Source of the DNA: Aquarana catesbeiana
Lineage: Eukaryota; Chordata; Amphibia; Anura; Ranidae
DNA: 64,000 bases
Direction of reading: 5' to 3'
Assembly: GCF_042186555.1 (NCBI RefSeq)
Contig: NC_133324.1
Span: 201,468,640-201,532,639 of the forward strand
The notes beneath the pieces were generated by a model that made no database searches, was not told the origin of the DNA, and saw only the letters and a program-made list of their open reading frames with translations. Below, piece by piece: positions 44,291 through 55,760 of this stretch (positions within the stretch are counted from its first letter, which is position 1; each line of letters starts with the position of its first letter). Both the position numbers and the translations under genes were made by a program.

Positions 44291-45600
44291 AGCCACTCCA
44301 CATTTCTTCATGGTGAGCATGATGCTCTTGGAGCGATGAGCAGTGTTCATGGTTGTAAACTCTCCCCCACAACTTTGTCCCATGTAAATCAGCATAACAA
44401 ACCCTAATGAACACTGCTTGTAGATATCTCCTTACTTGCTTAGTATTGTTTGTAATCCTTTTTGTTCTTTAGAATGACTTCACTGAGCTTGCCCATATCT
44501 CCCCTGATTTACGGCACACTCTGTGTGCTTGTTTGTCTATTATCAGGACTTCCTACAGCACAACACTGAAATCCCACAAGACTGCATAATCACTCAGAGC
44601 TTCATACTACACCCCATGTGACCATGTCCTGGGCATCTGGACAGCATTACTGCAGTCTTATCAGCTGAAGCTGATAAGACTTACATAGGCAAACACTAGA
44701 TAATCGGCACAAGTAAATACTATGAAATAAAACAAGTCAGCTATGAGCAGGGAAGCAGGGTTGCCATAGAAATGTTGGATTGAGAAGGAGGCTTGGTTAA
44801 CAGTACAGGAAGTGCTCAATGTAAGGGCGGACATACTCTACTGTGGACTCAGAAAACAATACTTAAGATGGCGCTGCCTTACCCCTGGTAAAGTTTTTTA
44901 AAGTTTTTTTAAACGGTAAGTATTATGCGATTTGGGCTGGATTACAGTGGTTATAGTTTGATTATTATAATGGACTAAATGAAAAGCATTAGAGTGGGAG
45001 AGTTTACTTCCTCTTTAACATTCTGTCATGTATATCTTTTGGCACCAGGACCAGAAAGTTAAAACTTGAAGTGGTGTATTTTCAGCAATGGCTTTCTTCT
45101 CATCACTCCTTTGTGGAGCGCTCAGGTTTTACTTGTCCCGTTGATAGCATCTCCCTTCTCAGGTGTTGATCTATAAGGACTATTGTCCTAAGCTGGTACC
45201 TGAGTCACAGTCCACGGCCTTCTCTAGGTAAAGCCAAGCTCCTGCCATATCCTTTCCAGTTCTTCTATTTTTCCAATGGAGTTCCAGGGAATTCCAACCA
45301 CATGGAACACTTTCCATAACCCTGAACTCCAGATCCTTACCCTAGACTTGTATTTGAGCTACTTAATCTTCACAACGCTGTTTGTCAAAGTTTGGGGCCT
45401 TCCAGAAGCAAGTGCTGTATGTTATGAGTGTTCTTATTGGCCAATTAGGCATTCTTATAGGACCAGGAGTTTGTAGTTGGTTACACTTGGGGCCCATTCT
45501 CACTTACAGGTATGTGTTGTGGTAATGTGCGTGTTGCTATAACACAGTATGTTCATGTTGGTGCATTGCAGTGCCATTCATTTTTAAAGAGCATTAATGC
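44291..45600 (+). other. HSD17B4 intron 1, no feature recognised
   Basis: Lower repeat density than its surroundings. No long frame, no clear terminal repeats. A short foldback TCAGCTGAAGCTGATAAGAC lies near 44660-44680. Confidence 0.5.
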
Positions 45601-45607
45601 ACCATTA

Positions 45608-45956
45608 AAGTGGTAGTATTGGTGTTTTTGCTGATTTATACCTACAGGTAAACCTATATAAGGCTTACCCGTAGTTTACAGTAAATATCTCCTAAACGTG
45701 TACCACTTAGGAGATATTTACCTAAAGCGTGTGTACTACGCTCTCATTGGAAGGCATGCCAATCAGAGGGCTGCGGCCCACAAACCCAGAAGGAAGTCTG
45801 GGTGAAGATGGAAGCCCTCTCAGCGGTGACAGCACGTCACTGGAGGGCTTTGTTTTCACGCAAGTCTTTCATAATGTGCCAGTATGCGATGCACATTATG
45901 ACATTAACTTGCAGGTAGATTTTTAATATTTTTTTTTCTTTTGGTTTACTACAGCT
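45608..45956. mobile_element. TTAA-flanked MITE
   Basis: TTAA at 45604-45607 and 45957-45960. The ends are AGTGGTAGTATTGG and GGTTTACTACAGCT, imperfectly inverted. An internal foldback GGAGATATTTA / TAAATATCTCC lies around 45683-45722. It is 349 bp and non-coding. Probably piggyBac-type by its target. Confidence 0.65.
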
Positions 45957-46126
45957 TTAAGACGCCAGAGATATTGTATGTGTTTGGATCCTTAGCCTTA
46001 AAGCTCCACAAAACAGGATCCTTATTCCTGAAGCTCCTTTTTTTTTAAATAGAACTTTTTTTTTTGTTTTGTTTTTACTTTCTGTACCAGAGTTTAGTGT
46101 CACATTGAACGTTAGGTTTTCGGTTA

Positions 46127-46226
46127 GTAACATGTTACACCCAAATATAGCAGCCCCCATATCCCAACCCCCTATTGTAACATGTTACACCCAAATATAG
46201 CAGCCCCCATATCCCAACCCCCTATT
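46127..46226. repeat. Perfect 50-bp tandem duplication
   Basis: GTAACATGTTACACCCAAAT begins both 46127 and 46177, and the two 50-bp units look identical by eye. After the second unit TTTCCCCCTA is itself repeated. It is probably a recent slippage event. Confidence 0.9.
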
Positions 46227-46976
46227 TCCCCCTATTTCCCCCATTGTAACAGTTGGGTTGGGGACCCTCTCTCCGTACCCACTGTCACCATTTCAACACA
46301 GCATGGCTGTGTGGGCAGAGATAAATTTGCCTTGTGCCACTGCAGCAGATGGTTTGCAGTTCTCGGTGAACTGCTAGGGTGCTGGTGAATGCCCTTCTAG
46401 TTCATGGATTCTTCCTGCTCTCCAGTAACTGCCCAACAGGAGGTACAGACAGCTGCACTGAGAGTCTGCAGCAGCCTGACACTGCACCTGCAGTATGTTA
46501 CCCTAAATATTGGTGTAACCTGTTGCTAAATGTGAACCTATCCACAATTCAATCTTGCTTCTAACTTCAGAGTAAAATGTAAACTACAATTCCTAGTTAG
46601 CCTTTTTTTCTCTGGAGCACTAGTGCAGAAAGAGCAAAGGGTGTTTCTCCAAGATTTCCACTTTCTTTGGTCTGCATCGAATATCTCACTGGAAACCATG
46701 ATTTTACGGATGGGAAGGCTTCCAGCAGGTTTTCCAATATTTTTATATTCATGTGTGATGAGCATTGTTTTGGTTTGTAGCATGTGTGTTTGAAAAGGCA
46801 TATTGTGTCTTGGTTAGCTTTTAGCAGGTATCTGAGTGCCTCAGGTAACTTGACTGTTCTGTTAGTGGCAAATGGTATAAGATCATAGTACTGGTAATGC
46901 GTATGAAATTGAAATGGCAGTTGTTTGTTATTTTGATCCACTGTCTGTAATAATTTAGGTTGTGGACCTGGAACTA

Positions 46977-47176
46977 CCCTGTTTCCCCGAAAATAAGACC
47001 TAGCGTGATTATCAGTGATGGCTGCAATATAAGCCCTACCCTGTTTCCCCAAAAATAAGCCCTACCTTGAAAATAAGACCTACAAGGACTTTAACTAGGG
47101 CTTATTTGGGGGGGTAGGGCTTATATTGCATCGATCACCGACAATTACGCTAGGTCTTATTTTCGGGGAAACAGGG
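46977..47176. mobile_element. Palindromic MITE with TA flanks
   Basis: The ends CCCTGTTTCCCCGAAAATAA and TTATTTTCGGGGAAACAGGG are exact inverse complements. TA lies at 46975-46976 and 47177-47178. A second start of the same type (CCCTGTTTCCCCAAAAATAA) occurs internally at 47040. It is 200 bp and nearly fully foldable. Tc1/mariner-like target; superfamily inferred only from TA. Confidence 0.85.
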
Positions 47177-47308
47177 TAGTATACAGATATGGACTTCTAT
47201 TCTGTGTACTTGTCCTGGGTCGGAAATTAAATGGCATCAGTCATCAAGGAAAAAGATTGTGGATATTTAGCAGTTTACCAGTTAAGTCTTGCTGAAAATG
47301 GGCAGATA

Positions 47309-48540
47309 CAGTGACTTGAAAAAGTATTCATATCCCTTGAAATTTTCCACATTTGGTCATATTGCAACCAAAAACGGAAATAAATTTTATTGGGATTGTA
47401 TGTGATTGACCAACACAGTGGCACAATTGTGAAGTGCAAGGAAAATGATAAATGTTTTTAAAATATTATTATTATTATTATTATTATTATGACAAATATG
47501 TGAAAAATGTAGTGTGCATTTGTATTCAGCCCCCATGAATCAATAGTTTGTAGAACCACCTTTCCCTGCAATTGCAGCTGCTAGTCTTTTTGGAGATGTC
47601 TCTACCAGCTTTGCACATCTAGAGAGTGACCTTTTTGCCCATTCTTCTTTGGAAAATAGCTCAAGCTCTGTCAGATTGGATGGAGAGTGTCTGTCCCACA
47701 GTTAACAGTGAATGTGAAAGCACAAACCAAGCCATGAAGCCCAAGGAATTGTCTGTAGACCTCCGAGACAGGATTGTATCGAGGCACAGGTCTGGGGAAG
47801 GGTACAGAAAAATGTCTGCAACATTGAAGGTCCCAATGAGCACAGTGGCCTCCATCATCCGTAAATGGAAGAAGTTTAGAACCACTAGGACCCTTCTTAG
47901 AGCGGGCCGCCTGGGAAAACTAAGTGATTGGGGGAGAAGGGCCTTAGTTAGGGAGATGACCAATAACCCGATGGTCACTCTGACAGAACTCCAGTATTCC
48001 TCTGTGGAGAGAGGAGACCATGCAGCACTCCACCAATTAGGCCTGTATGGAAGAGTGGCCAGATGGAAGCCACTTCTCAGTAAAAGCCACATGACAGCCC
48101 GCATGGTGTTTGTCTAATCAGACCATGAGAAACAAAATTCTCTGGTCTGATGAAACAAAGATTAAACTCTTTGGCTTTAATGGCAAGCATCATGTCTGGA
48201 GGAAACTAGGCACCGCTCATCACCTGGCTAATACCATCCCTACAGTGAAGCATGGTGGTGGCAGCATCATGCTGTAGGGATGTTTTTCAGCGTCTGGAAC
48301 TGGGAGAATAGTCAGGATCGAGGGAAAGATGAATGCAGCAATGTACATGAGAAGTCCTTGATGTAAACCTGCTCCAGAGCGCTCTGGACCTCAGACTGGG
48401 GTGAAGGTTCATGTTCCAACGGCCCTAAGCACACAGTCAATATAACAAAGGAGTGGCTACAGACAGCTGCAAAGAAGAATGGGAGAAACTGGCCAAAAAT
48501 AGGTGTGCCAAGTTTGTAGCATCATACTCAAAAAGACTTA
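47309..48540 (+). mobile_element. Tc1-type transposon, right end missing
   Basis: TA at 47307-47308, then CAGTGACTTGAAAAAGTATT, the typical left end of a vertebrate Tc1 group. An (ATT)n tract lies at 47466-47490. The element stops at 48540, where an internal MITE segment begins, so the right terminal repeat is absent. Its transposase is described separately. Confidence 0.85.
47700..48535 (+). pseudogene. Tc1 transposase, degraded
   Basis: Residues KELSVDLRDRIVSRHRSGEG and KMSATLKVPMSTVASIIRKW give the first helix-turn-helix; RTLLRAGRLGKLSDWGRRAL follows as the linker and second one. The open frame ends at 48117. The sequence then continues in another frame with MRNKILWSDETKIKLFGFNG (first catalytic Asp) and PTVKHGGGSIML, and decays. 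The region with the second Asp and the Glu is not readable before the break at 48540. Inactive. Confidence 0.85.
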
Positions 48541-48770
48541 AGCGCCGCTCTCCCCTATGGGGGGATCGGATGATGACGGACCGTAGTGTCCGTCGTCATC
48601 CGATCCGAAAACGGATGGAAAAGTAGGTTTTTCCTCCGTTACACTTTTCGGATCGGAGCGGGTCGGATGTCAGCGGACATGTCACCGCTGACATCCGACG
48701 CTCCATAGGGATGAATGTATGTCCGTTTTTCATCCGAAAATGGAAGGATGAAAAACGGACATACGGATCG
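48541..48770. repeat. Internal segment of a MITE, identical to 49822-50051
   Basis: 230 bases that match 49822-50051 without a difference that I can see. Neither MITE end is present here: it begins AGCGCCGCTCTCCCC and stops after ATACGGATCG. It contains strong foldbacks (GGATCGGATGATGACGG against CCGTCGTCATCCGATCC; TCGGATGTCAGCGG against CCGCTGACATCCGA). It borders the broken end of the Tc1 copy. Confidence 0.88.
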
Positions 48771-49171
48771 CAGTGAATGGTTGGTGAATGTCACAGATGC
48801 TGCTTTATAAATATACCTTTTGGTGTAGTTGACACCTCTACATAATTTCTTGTGCTTTGTGATTTTGTAGATTGCTGCCAGATAAGTATGGTACTGTGGC
48901 AAGTAATTAGTTCTTGTGTTTCCTCTGTCAGACCTGTTCCCTGCTTTTGGTTGGTGATGGGCCTGTAATGAGGTAAAAGAAGGGTGGTCTAGAGGCAGCA
49001 CTTATGGCAATCTGCTCAATGTATTCTTACCAGGGTGCTCTGCCACAGAACATGCATACGTCCAATCATCTAGAGAAGAGCCAGAGCTTGGAGAAAGATG
49101 GTGGTAACATTTTTATAAATGTGTCATTTGGATACAAAGGGATTCATGGATTGATGTAAAAGATGCATAGC
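48771..49171 (+). other. Intron 1 spacer, no gene
   Basis: Mixed sequence. No terminal repeats or long frame recognised. Confidence 0.5.
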
Positions 49172-49179
49172 ATGTAGAG

Positions 49180-49364
49180 CAGTGGTTCCCAACTCCTGTC
49201 CTCAGGACCCACTAACAGGCCAGGTTTGCAAGATAACTGAAATACATCACAGGTGATATCATTTGCTGCTCAGTGATTGCAGTATTCTAGTCTGCATCTC
49301 CCCAAGGTAATAAATAAAACCTGGCCTGTTAGTGGGTCCTGAGGACTGGAGTTGAGAACCACTG
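49180..49364. mobile_element. Small hAT MITE with perfect 8-bp TSD
   Basis: Inverted ends starting CAGTGGTTCCCAACTCCTGT and ending CTGGAGTTGAGAACCACTG, with an extended inner match (GGACCCACTAACAGGCCAGG). Direct duplications ATGTAGAG lie at 49172-49179 and 49365-49372. It is 185 bp. Confidence 0.93.
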
Positions 49365-49424
49365 ATGTAGAGCAAGTAAAAATAAAGAGAGAAAAGAACT
49401 CCCCTTCAATCCAACTTGACCAGT

Positions 49425-50180
49425 AGGGCGTGTGAAATCGTTCAACTCTTGTGAAACTACCCTTGTGACCTACATGCTGGAGTGTCCATGTGGCCCCCAG
49501 TACATAGGGATAGAACTACTAGACAGTTAAGTAAACGCATCAGCAAACGTAGTAATAACATCAAAAAATTCAAACCTAGCGGATCATCTAAACACTTATT
49601 GCAACAAAAATGCAGGAGAATTGGTGTTCTATGGGATAAAGTTGAGTTGACACTGGAGAGATCCAGGATAAAAGGAACAAGGGCTCTTTCACACGGGGCA
49701 GATCAGTCATGATTCGCCCCGTGAACACCCGCTTGCTCAGCGGGGATCGCTCCGCCGATCCCCGCTGAGCAGGAAGATGACAGGTCCATCGCTGCACGCT
49801 GTGCAGCGGCGGACCTGTCAGAGCGCCGCTCTCCCCTATGGGGGGATCGGATGATGACGGACCGTAGTGTCCGTCGTCATCCGATCCGAAAACGGATGGA
49901 AAAGTAGGTTTTTCCTCCGTTACACTTTTCGGATCGGAGCGGGTCGGATGTCAGCGGACATGTCACCGCTGACATCCGACGCTCCATAGGGATGAATGTA
50001 TGTCCGTTTTTCATCCGAAAATGGAAGGATGAAAAACGGACATACGGATCGTCCGTGTGAAAGAGGCCTAAGTGTCACAGAATGAAATTAAATGCATAAT
50101 CACCCTAGACACATTGACACTGTTTGGACTAAATATCAATATAGACTTTATCCCTCACATTAACTCGGAAGTGATGTTTT
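49425..50180 (+). pseudogene. Penelope-like GIY-YIG endonuclease fragment, split by a MITE
   Basis: The plus strand reads TTLVTYMLECPCGPQYIG (about 49455-49508), matching the start of the GIY-YIG endonuclease of Penelope-like elements (the VxYxLxCPCGxQYIG form). It then reads TRQLSKRISKRSNNIKKF and IGVLWDKVELTLERSRIKGT. The frame is cut by the MITE at 49681-50068. Beyond it, NEIKCIITLDTLTLFGLNIN and DFIPHIN follow, the usual end of the domain (LDTLxPxGLN). One frameshift falls just after QYIG. The RT part is not present nearby. Assignment to Penelope rests on family knowledge of this GIY-YIG form; a LINE or DIRS relative is less likely. Confidence 0.72.
49681..50068. mobile_element. MITE with TTTCACACGG ends in the GIY-YIG fragment
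   Basis: The inverted ends GGGCTCTTTCACACGG and CCGTGTGAAAGAGGCC enclose 388 bp of stacked foldbacks (GCTCAGCGGGGATCG against CGATCCCCGCTGAGC; GACAGGTCC against GGACCTGTC). A TA follows the right end at 50069-50070 but is not clear on the left. The internal part 49822-50051 is identical to 48541-48770. Confidence 0.82.
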
Positions 50181-50757
50181 ACGCCTGGAGGTAAGTCAGA
50201 CATTGAGAATCAGACTGGCACGCTGAGAGTGGAGCCGGTCCCTGTATATATTTCCTACCAATAAATGGTTTAACACTATAGAAGTGTTCCTTTCTTCTCT
50301 GATGTTTGGGGCATGAGAAAACTGTCAGGACTGGAGGTGGTTCTGGATGATTTAATCCCTGGGGGACAGAAGAATTTAATGACGCACTGGAAATTAGGGG
50401 GTCATGGAAATCTGGTGAGTTCTCTGGTGTGGAGGATCTCATAGGGTGTGGAGTACAGAGCATAAAAATTGTATTTTGGATAAAGGAGCTGGAGTTAATA
50501 GAGGCGTGAAAGAAGCATTAGCATTGAGCACCTTATTTCTTGTGCACTGGGCACTTCATTGTTTGAACACTTTAATACAAATATTGATGATTGTTATTTA
50601 AATCGCATATATGATTTTGGTTGATTCTATAAGCTGTGCGTGTAGATGGATGGATGGATAGAGATAAGTATGTGTATATGTCAAATAACGTTTAATGACA
50701 TTAATTGTGTAGACTTTATTTTATTTTTTTATTCCAATTCAATGTGTTTTATTTCAG
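50181..50757 (+). other. HSD17B4: End of intron 1 with splice acceptor
   Basis: No repeat recognised except a short GATGGATGGATG run (50645-50658). The last 40 bases are T-rich and end TTTTATTTCAG (ag at 50756-50757), a good 3' splice site for exon 2. Confidence 0.7.
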
Positions 50758-50811
50758 GATTGGGAAAAGCATATGCCCTGGCCTTTGCAGAAAGAGGAGC
50801 TTCTGTTGTCG
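50758..50811 (+). CDS. HSD17B4: HSD17B4 coding exon 2
   Basis: With the last base of exon 1 it encodes GLGKAYALAFAERGASVV, then one base before the donor GTACGT (gt at 50812-50813). This continues the Rossmann fold of the D-3-hydroxyacyl-CoA dehydrogenase domain. GLG completes the dinucleotide-binding TGxxxGxG motif, and AYALAFAERGAxVV is the following helix and second strand. The 54-base exon starts and ends in phase 1, consistent with exon 1. The next exon should begin TG to complete a valine and then encode NDLGG, from family knowledge; it was not recognised in the remaining 13 kb. No frameshift or stop is present, so the gene looks intact here. Confidence 0.94.
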
Positions 50812-51600
50812 GTACGTTATTACACTTTTTTTCTTTCTTTCAGCTGCTAATGTGACCTTTGATTTATCAAGACAAACAACTGTTTCAAAGTTCAAAACTG
50901 ATGTAGCTTTTTGATTGTAACTAAGATTGCAGCATGGATCATTCAAAGAGCATAGGGCATTGCTGGCTGAAATGCTTTTCATTCACAGTAGAAAGTAAAT
51001 AATGATCAGCTTGTGTATTGACTATGACCGAACTCCATCCCATAGAACCCAGGAGCCATGATGGACATCTTGTGGTGTGTTTTATATAAAGTACGTTTTA
51101 CTAAAAGGGTATTTTAATTAAATTAAAAGATGTAAATGGATGGAATTGCCATATGCCATTTTTACAATAGGATCATATCAATTGAAATAAAAGTGTTTGT
51201 CATCCAGCTTAATTTTCCATAATGCTATGTGGTGAGGTTGAAAGAGTCCCTACCTAAGGAGCACTGATACTGTCCAGATCCACAACACTGCCCAGGTTTT
51301 AAGGATAAACTTTTATTGTTCTTGTTCACTTCAAAAGGCAGCTCCATTTTAGAGTGCATCGGATCCATGAGAAAATTGTTGGTCACGCCATGTAATCTCA
51401 CATTGTTTTGGAGTTTATGGGTCAATCATCAGTTGTAAATCAGGAGTGTCCAACTTCATTTCATTGCGGGCTGCATCAGTATTATGGTTGCCCTCAAAAG
51501 GCTGGTTGTATCTGTAAGACTATATAAATGTATCTACTATTTATCATATTAAATAATTGCCTCTGCATTTGGTAATTACCGGTTTTAGTAATAACTTGGT
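50812..51600 (+). other. HSD17B4 intron 2, 5' part
   Basis: Mostly unremarkable A/T-rich sequence. CAGGAGTGTCCAACTTC at 51441 resembles a hAT left end without a recognisable partner. No further exon is seen. Confidence 0.5.
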
Positions 51601-51607
51601 TATACTA

Positions 51608-52060
51608 AAGTCTCAGTTTTTTCATTTATAATAACAAACATGTTATACTTACCTGTCCTGTGTAGTGGTTTTGCACAGAGAAGCCCAGATCATCCTCTTC
51701 TCAGGTCCCTTGCTGGTGCTCCTGTCCTCTCCCCCCTGCCTATTGCCCCCACAGCAAGCAGCTTGTTATGGAGGCAGCTGTGCTGCAGCTCTGTGTGTCC
51801 ATTCAGGCACGGAGCTGCAGTTCAGCCCCACCCCCTCTCTTGCCATCTTTGGCTAACTGACTTTGACAGCAGTGGGAGCCAATGGCCAATGGCACCGCGC
51901 TGCTGCCTCAGCCAATGAGGGAGAGTACCGGGCAGCCGAGTCTCTCCTGCAGCATCACTCGATCGAGATGGGCTTGGGTAAGTAGTAGAGGGATTGAGGG
52001 AGGCTGCTGCCCACAGAAGGTTTTTTTATATTAATGCATAGAATGCTTTAAAGTGGTTGC
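51608..52060. repeat. Dispersed repeat related to the MITE at 25218-25766
   Basis: Contains ACATGTTATACTTACCTGTC (51639-51658) and GTTTTGCACAGAGAAGCCC. It continues through CAGCCAATGAGG to AAAGTGGTTGCAAACCCTC at the end, the same order as the older copy at 25299-25766. Left terminal repeat and TTAA pair are not clear. Confidence 0.65.
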
Positions 52061-55000
52061 AAACCCTCACATATACCCAGTGGAGTGAACAGCCTCAGAT
52101 GATACACAGGGACGAAACAAATCTCCCTACATAATTTTTACATATATATCTGCTGTCTTCAGCTTTATTTACTGTTTAGAAAGTGCATGTCCTGTTAGAA
52201 TTTTCTCTTCCTGATTTCACCCGTTGGTGTGAAATGTTGCCTTACACTCTGAGACAGCTCAATGGAGGAAAGGCACACCCCCCCCCCCCTCCACATAGGC
52301 ATAGACTTGAAGAGCTATGCTGTGAATAGACGAGCTCTCTGCTAATATATTTATAGCACCCACCCTGACACAAAATTCAGGCTGGCTATATCAGTTGCTG
52401 GAGAACCTGTCAGAAGTTATCATGCTTCTAACAGAAGAACGGAGCAGGAGGCTTTTTCATTTATGCTGCCATCTTTGCAATCTACTGAAGTCTTGTGCTT
52501 CTTGCATTATAGTGACAAGATGGGTGATGTCTACCACTACCCTTATCACATATAGCACACTAGACATTAAAAATTTCTATTTGTTAATGTTGGCATTTGC
52601 CAACATTCTTTTCTGTCCGTTAGTTTCAGTGAATTCTCTGTAATCTTAGTGGCTTTGATCCCGTGTGTGGGCTTAGTCTGTAAAGCAGTTGAAAAAGCCA
52701 AAAAGGTGCAATCAGCTTTTAGCTTGTAGATAAAAAATCAGCGTAGCCCTGTAATACAACACTGGAAGTACAGACTGTTTGTCCCGATAACTTTTTTTTT
52801 TTTTTTTTAAGAACAAGTTCTTAGTACAACCCTAGTACAGACTGCTCTGCTATAACAGATATAGTATAAATATCATTCTCTGTACGCCTGTAAGCCATGT
52901 TCAAGCACTAGTTCTAAAGTGGAACTTCAGGGGAGAGCTTCCAGTGGACTTCAAGAGCCTTGCCAGCCAAAATGTTTTTTGTGGGAAAAATATAACATGG
53001 TGGTTTCTCAGTTTGCCCTATACTGCTAGTAAAGTACATATAGTATGTATGCAATGTGTATGGCATATAGCAAGTTATGTCAATGAAGAGCTTACAGAAC
53101 ACTACTATAATAAAAAAAAAAAATCACTGTTTGCATTTTTTGTTTTCCTCTTATGCGATGGATCTGGCCCTGTTTTTCCGAAGTACAATGTTTGGGGGGG
53201 GGGGGGGAGCACTCTTGGATGCCACTGATTCCTGCAGCTATTTCAGTCATTTGTGAGCTGCTATCTGGGCTGACAAGTCCTGTATATTTCAATGGAAGGT
53301 TGGTGGCGGCCGTAACGATCTGCCAGACTGGCAATAACCCGCAGTGATCACTGCTGGATGCATGCAAATTGTTGAAATATATTGATCAGCGGCTGCAGCT
53401 GAGTGGCTGCATCCTAGCCCATGGAGAATGTTCTAGCGTTTCCTTACAGGGTAAGTAAAGACACTACATAAATGCCTAAGCATCTGCAGCAAAATAGACT
53501 ATTGTGCCATCTACAAGTCCTGCATGGGGTTTAACATGAGGTTTTACACTGTGTGGTACAGGACAGATGCCTCCAAAAAACGCATAGGCATAACTCCTGT
53601 CATGTAAAAAGGGCTTGTTCTCGCTGCAGCAGTGCAAGCACAAGATATTACACAAATGTCTTAAACCTCAAATTAGACTATCATGGCATAAATTAAGTCC
53701 TGTAAGAGGTTATTACTGTGGTGTTGGGTAAAACACCCCACTAATAGGCACAAGTCATATTGTTACATTTGTGCAGACACATTGCCTGAGGGCCAGTTGG
53801 TTCACGCTGCCCACAAATGAATTGCACAGGAAAGCGTTTGCGATCTGCAGTGAGTGTCAGAAAGTTTGACACCCCAAACACAGGTCACAAACACAGTGCA
53901 TTTGCTCGCACCAGAACAGCACGCTATTTATGGGCAGCTTTGTATTCTATCAATGAATACAATGTTTCCTATGATTGGCCAAGTTAGAGATATTGACATC
54001 ATCAGCCTGCCTAACAACTCAGAAATTCAGCCAAATTCAGTGAACTTGTGGGGTCTGGCCCAAATCCACTCTTTAAAGTGAAGGTTAAACCTTGGATAGC
54101 AGCGGGATGCATATGAAAACTCCGGATGCACAAAAAAGGTACAGTTTTGAAACCAGAACATTCCAGAGGTCCTGGCATAAGTGTAAACCTATGAGTCACA
54201 TAAAGACACCAAGTGACGCCCAAGGCATAGCAACATTTATAGCATAAAAATGGTAACTTCACATAAGGCATTAAACTGAAAGAAACAGACCTGTATTAAA
54301 GCTGCAGACATATCTTAAAGGATGAATTTCTATTGCAGCACAGGCATGGGGCAAGGATTTTTGCTTCCCATTGACTCTATGGTATCAAAGTGGTCTTGCA
54401 CAGCCCATTCTCATGTGAGAGCAGACTATTGCCTTCCAGCTAATAAAGTCATGGGCTGAGTTTGGATCACGCTTCAGCCTGTTTTACCCCCTTACACTCT
54501 GCACCACATGCTGCAACCCCATCTATTGCACGCAGTTGCAAGGTGACCCCAGTCAGTTGAATGGGCTGTGTTCAGTGGGCAGTATTGAGTATGTTCACTC
54601 CTCCCTCCACTGCCTTTGCAACTTAAGGGATAGCAGTTGGGAGGCTGGTAAAAATACAGCCCCACCATGCATTTATAACCCCCCTTCCCTCAACCACAAG
54701 TGTAAATGAACCTCATTTCTATCTAGGGTAAAATAGTGACCCACAAACTTGGCATCTCTATATCAAGACTGACCAAGATACATTGGTCATAGTCCTATAG
54801 AAAAGTTGCATCTTTCAGATGGTAACGCCCTTTATAGCAGTTCGTCAATACTGTACAACCAAGTATTCCACCTTGTGCTTATTAAACACAAGGCCCTGTC
54901 CCCTCCCAGCCTGACAAACTTTGCCAGTCCCAGCTGTACTGTTTTACTATTTTAAACCCATTCTCAGGCTTGCAATCTGTTTCCCACAGACCACTATTAA

Positions 55001-55389
55001 CTTGACAGCCACAAACTGTCATTCAGATCCCATGATTTAACCCTTTGTATGCAGTAAATACAAACTGGTCTGCGTATGCATACATGCTGCATACATTGTT
55101 CAGCCCATTGCTTTATGTGGAAGTGGTGAAGTGGTGTGTGGCTCCAGAATTTTGCTAAACGTGTAGGAGGAACAGACCTTGGAGGAGTATCGATGAGCTG
55201 GAGTTGAGGATTGCAGAGGTCTTAGGAGCAGCTTCATCTTTTGTTCCACATGCCGTATATTACCAAGTTATTCTGAGAGTTACTCTGGTTAAAAGGCATC
55301 ACCAGTAAAGATTCTCCATGTAGGCTTGACCAGCACAAACCTCCTTTGATGCAGGATAGTGATTATATATGCACTCTCTGCATTAAGAT
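52061..55389 (+). other. HSD17B4 intron 2, no gene recognised
   Basis: Mostly without long inverted ends. Short C- and G-runs lie at 52279-52290 and 53194-53207. The minor frames here lack motifs. No sequence resembling the expected HSD17B4 exon 3 was spotted by eye. Confidence 0.5.
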
Positions 55390-55760
55390 GGAAAAAACCT
55401 TTGTTCTCCCCAACCACGACTTAAACACTTACCTGAGCCAAAACTTGATCCACCTGCAGAAGCTCTTCTCCCCTTTCTTCTCACAGGAGACTTGATTGCA
55501 GCGGGATCCATTAGCTCTTGCTGCTGTCAGTCAAATCCTGTGAGGAGGGAGAGGCCGAACCATGGTGTATGTATGTGTGTATAGCTTGGCTCTGGAATGA
55601 GCCCACACAAGTGCTCTCACAGCATGTGGCTTGCTGTGGGGGCACTCGGAGAAGAGGAGGAGCAAGGTGGGGACCCCAGAGGAGGTTCGGGGTCACTCTG
55701 TGCAAAACCATTGCACAGGACAGGTAAGTATACCATGTTTGTTATTTTGAAAAAACAAAA
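55390..55760. repeat. Inverted relative of 51608-52060
   Basis: GTGCAAAACCATTGCACAGG (55699-55718), then ACAGGTAAGTATACCATGTT, is the reverse complement of the beginning of the copy at 51639. In this orientation the sequence contains AG|GTAAGT at 55721-55728, a consensus splice donor on the HSD17B4 strand. Whether it is used is unknown. Confidence 0.65.
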
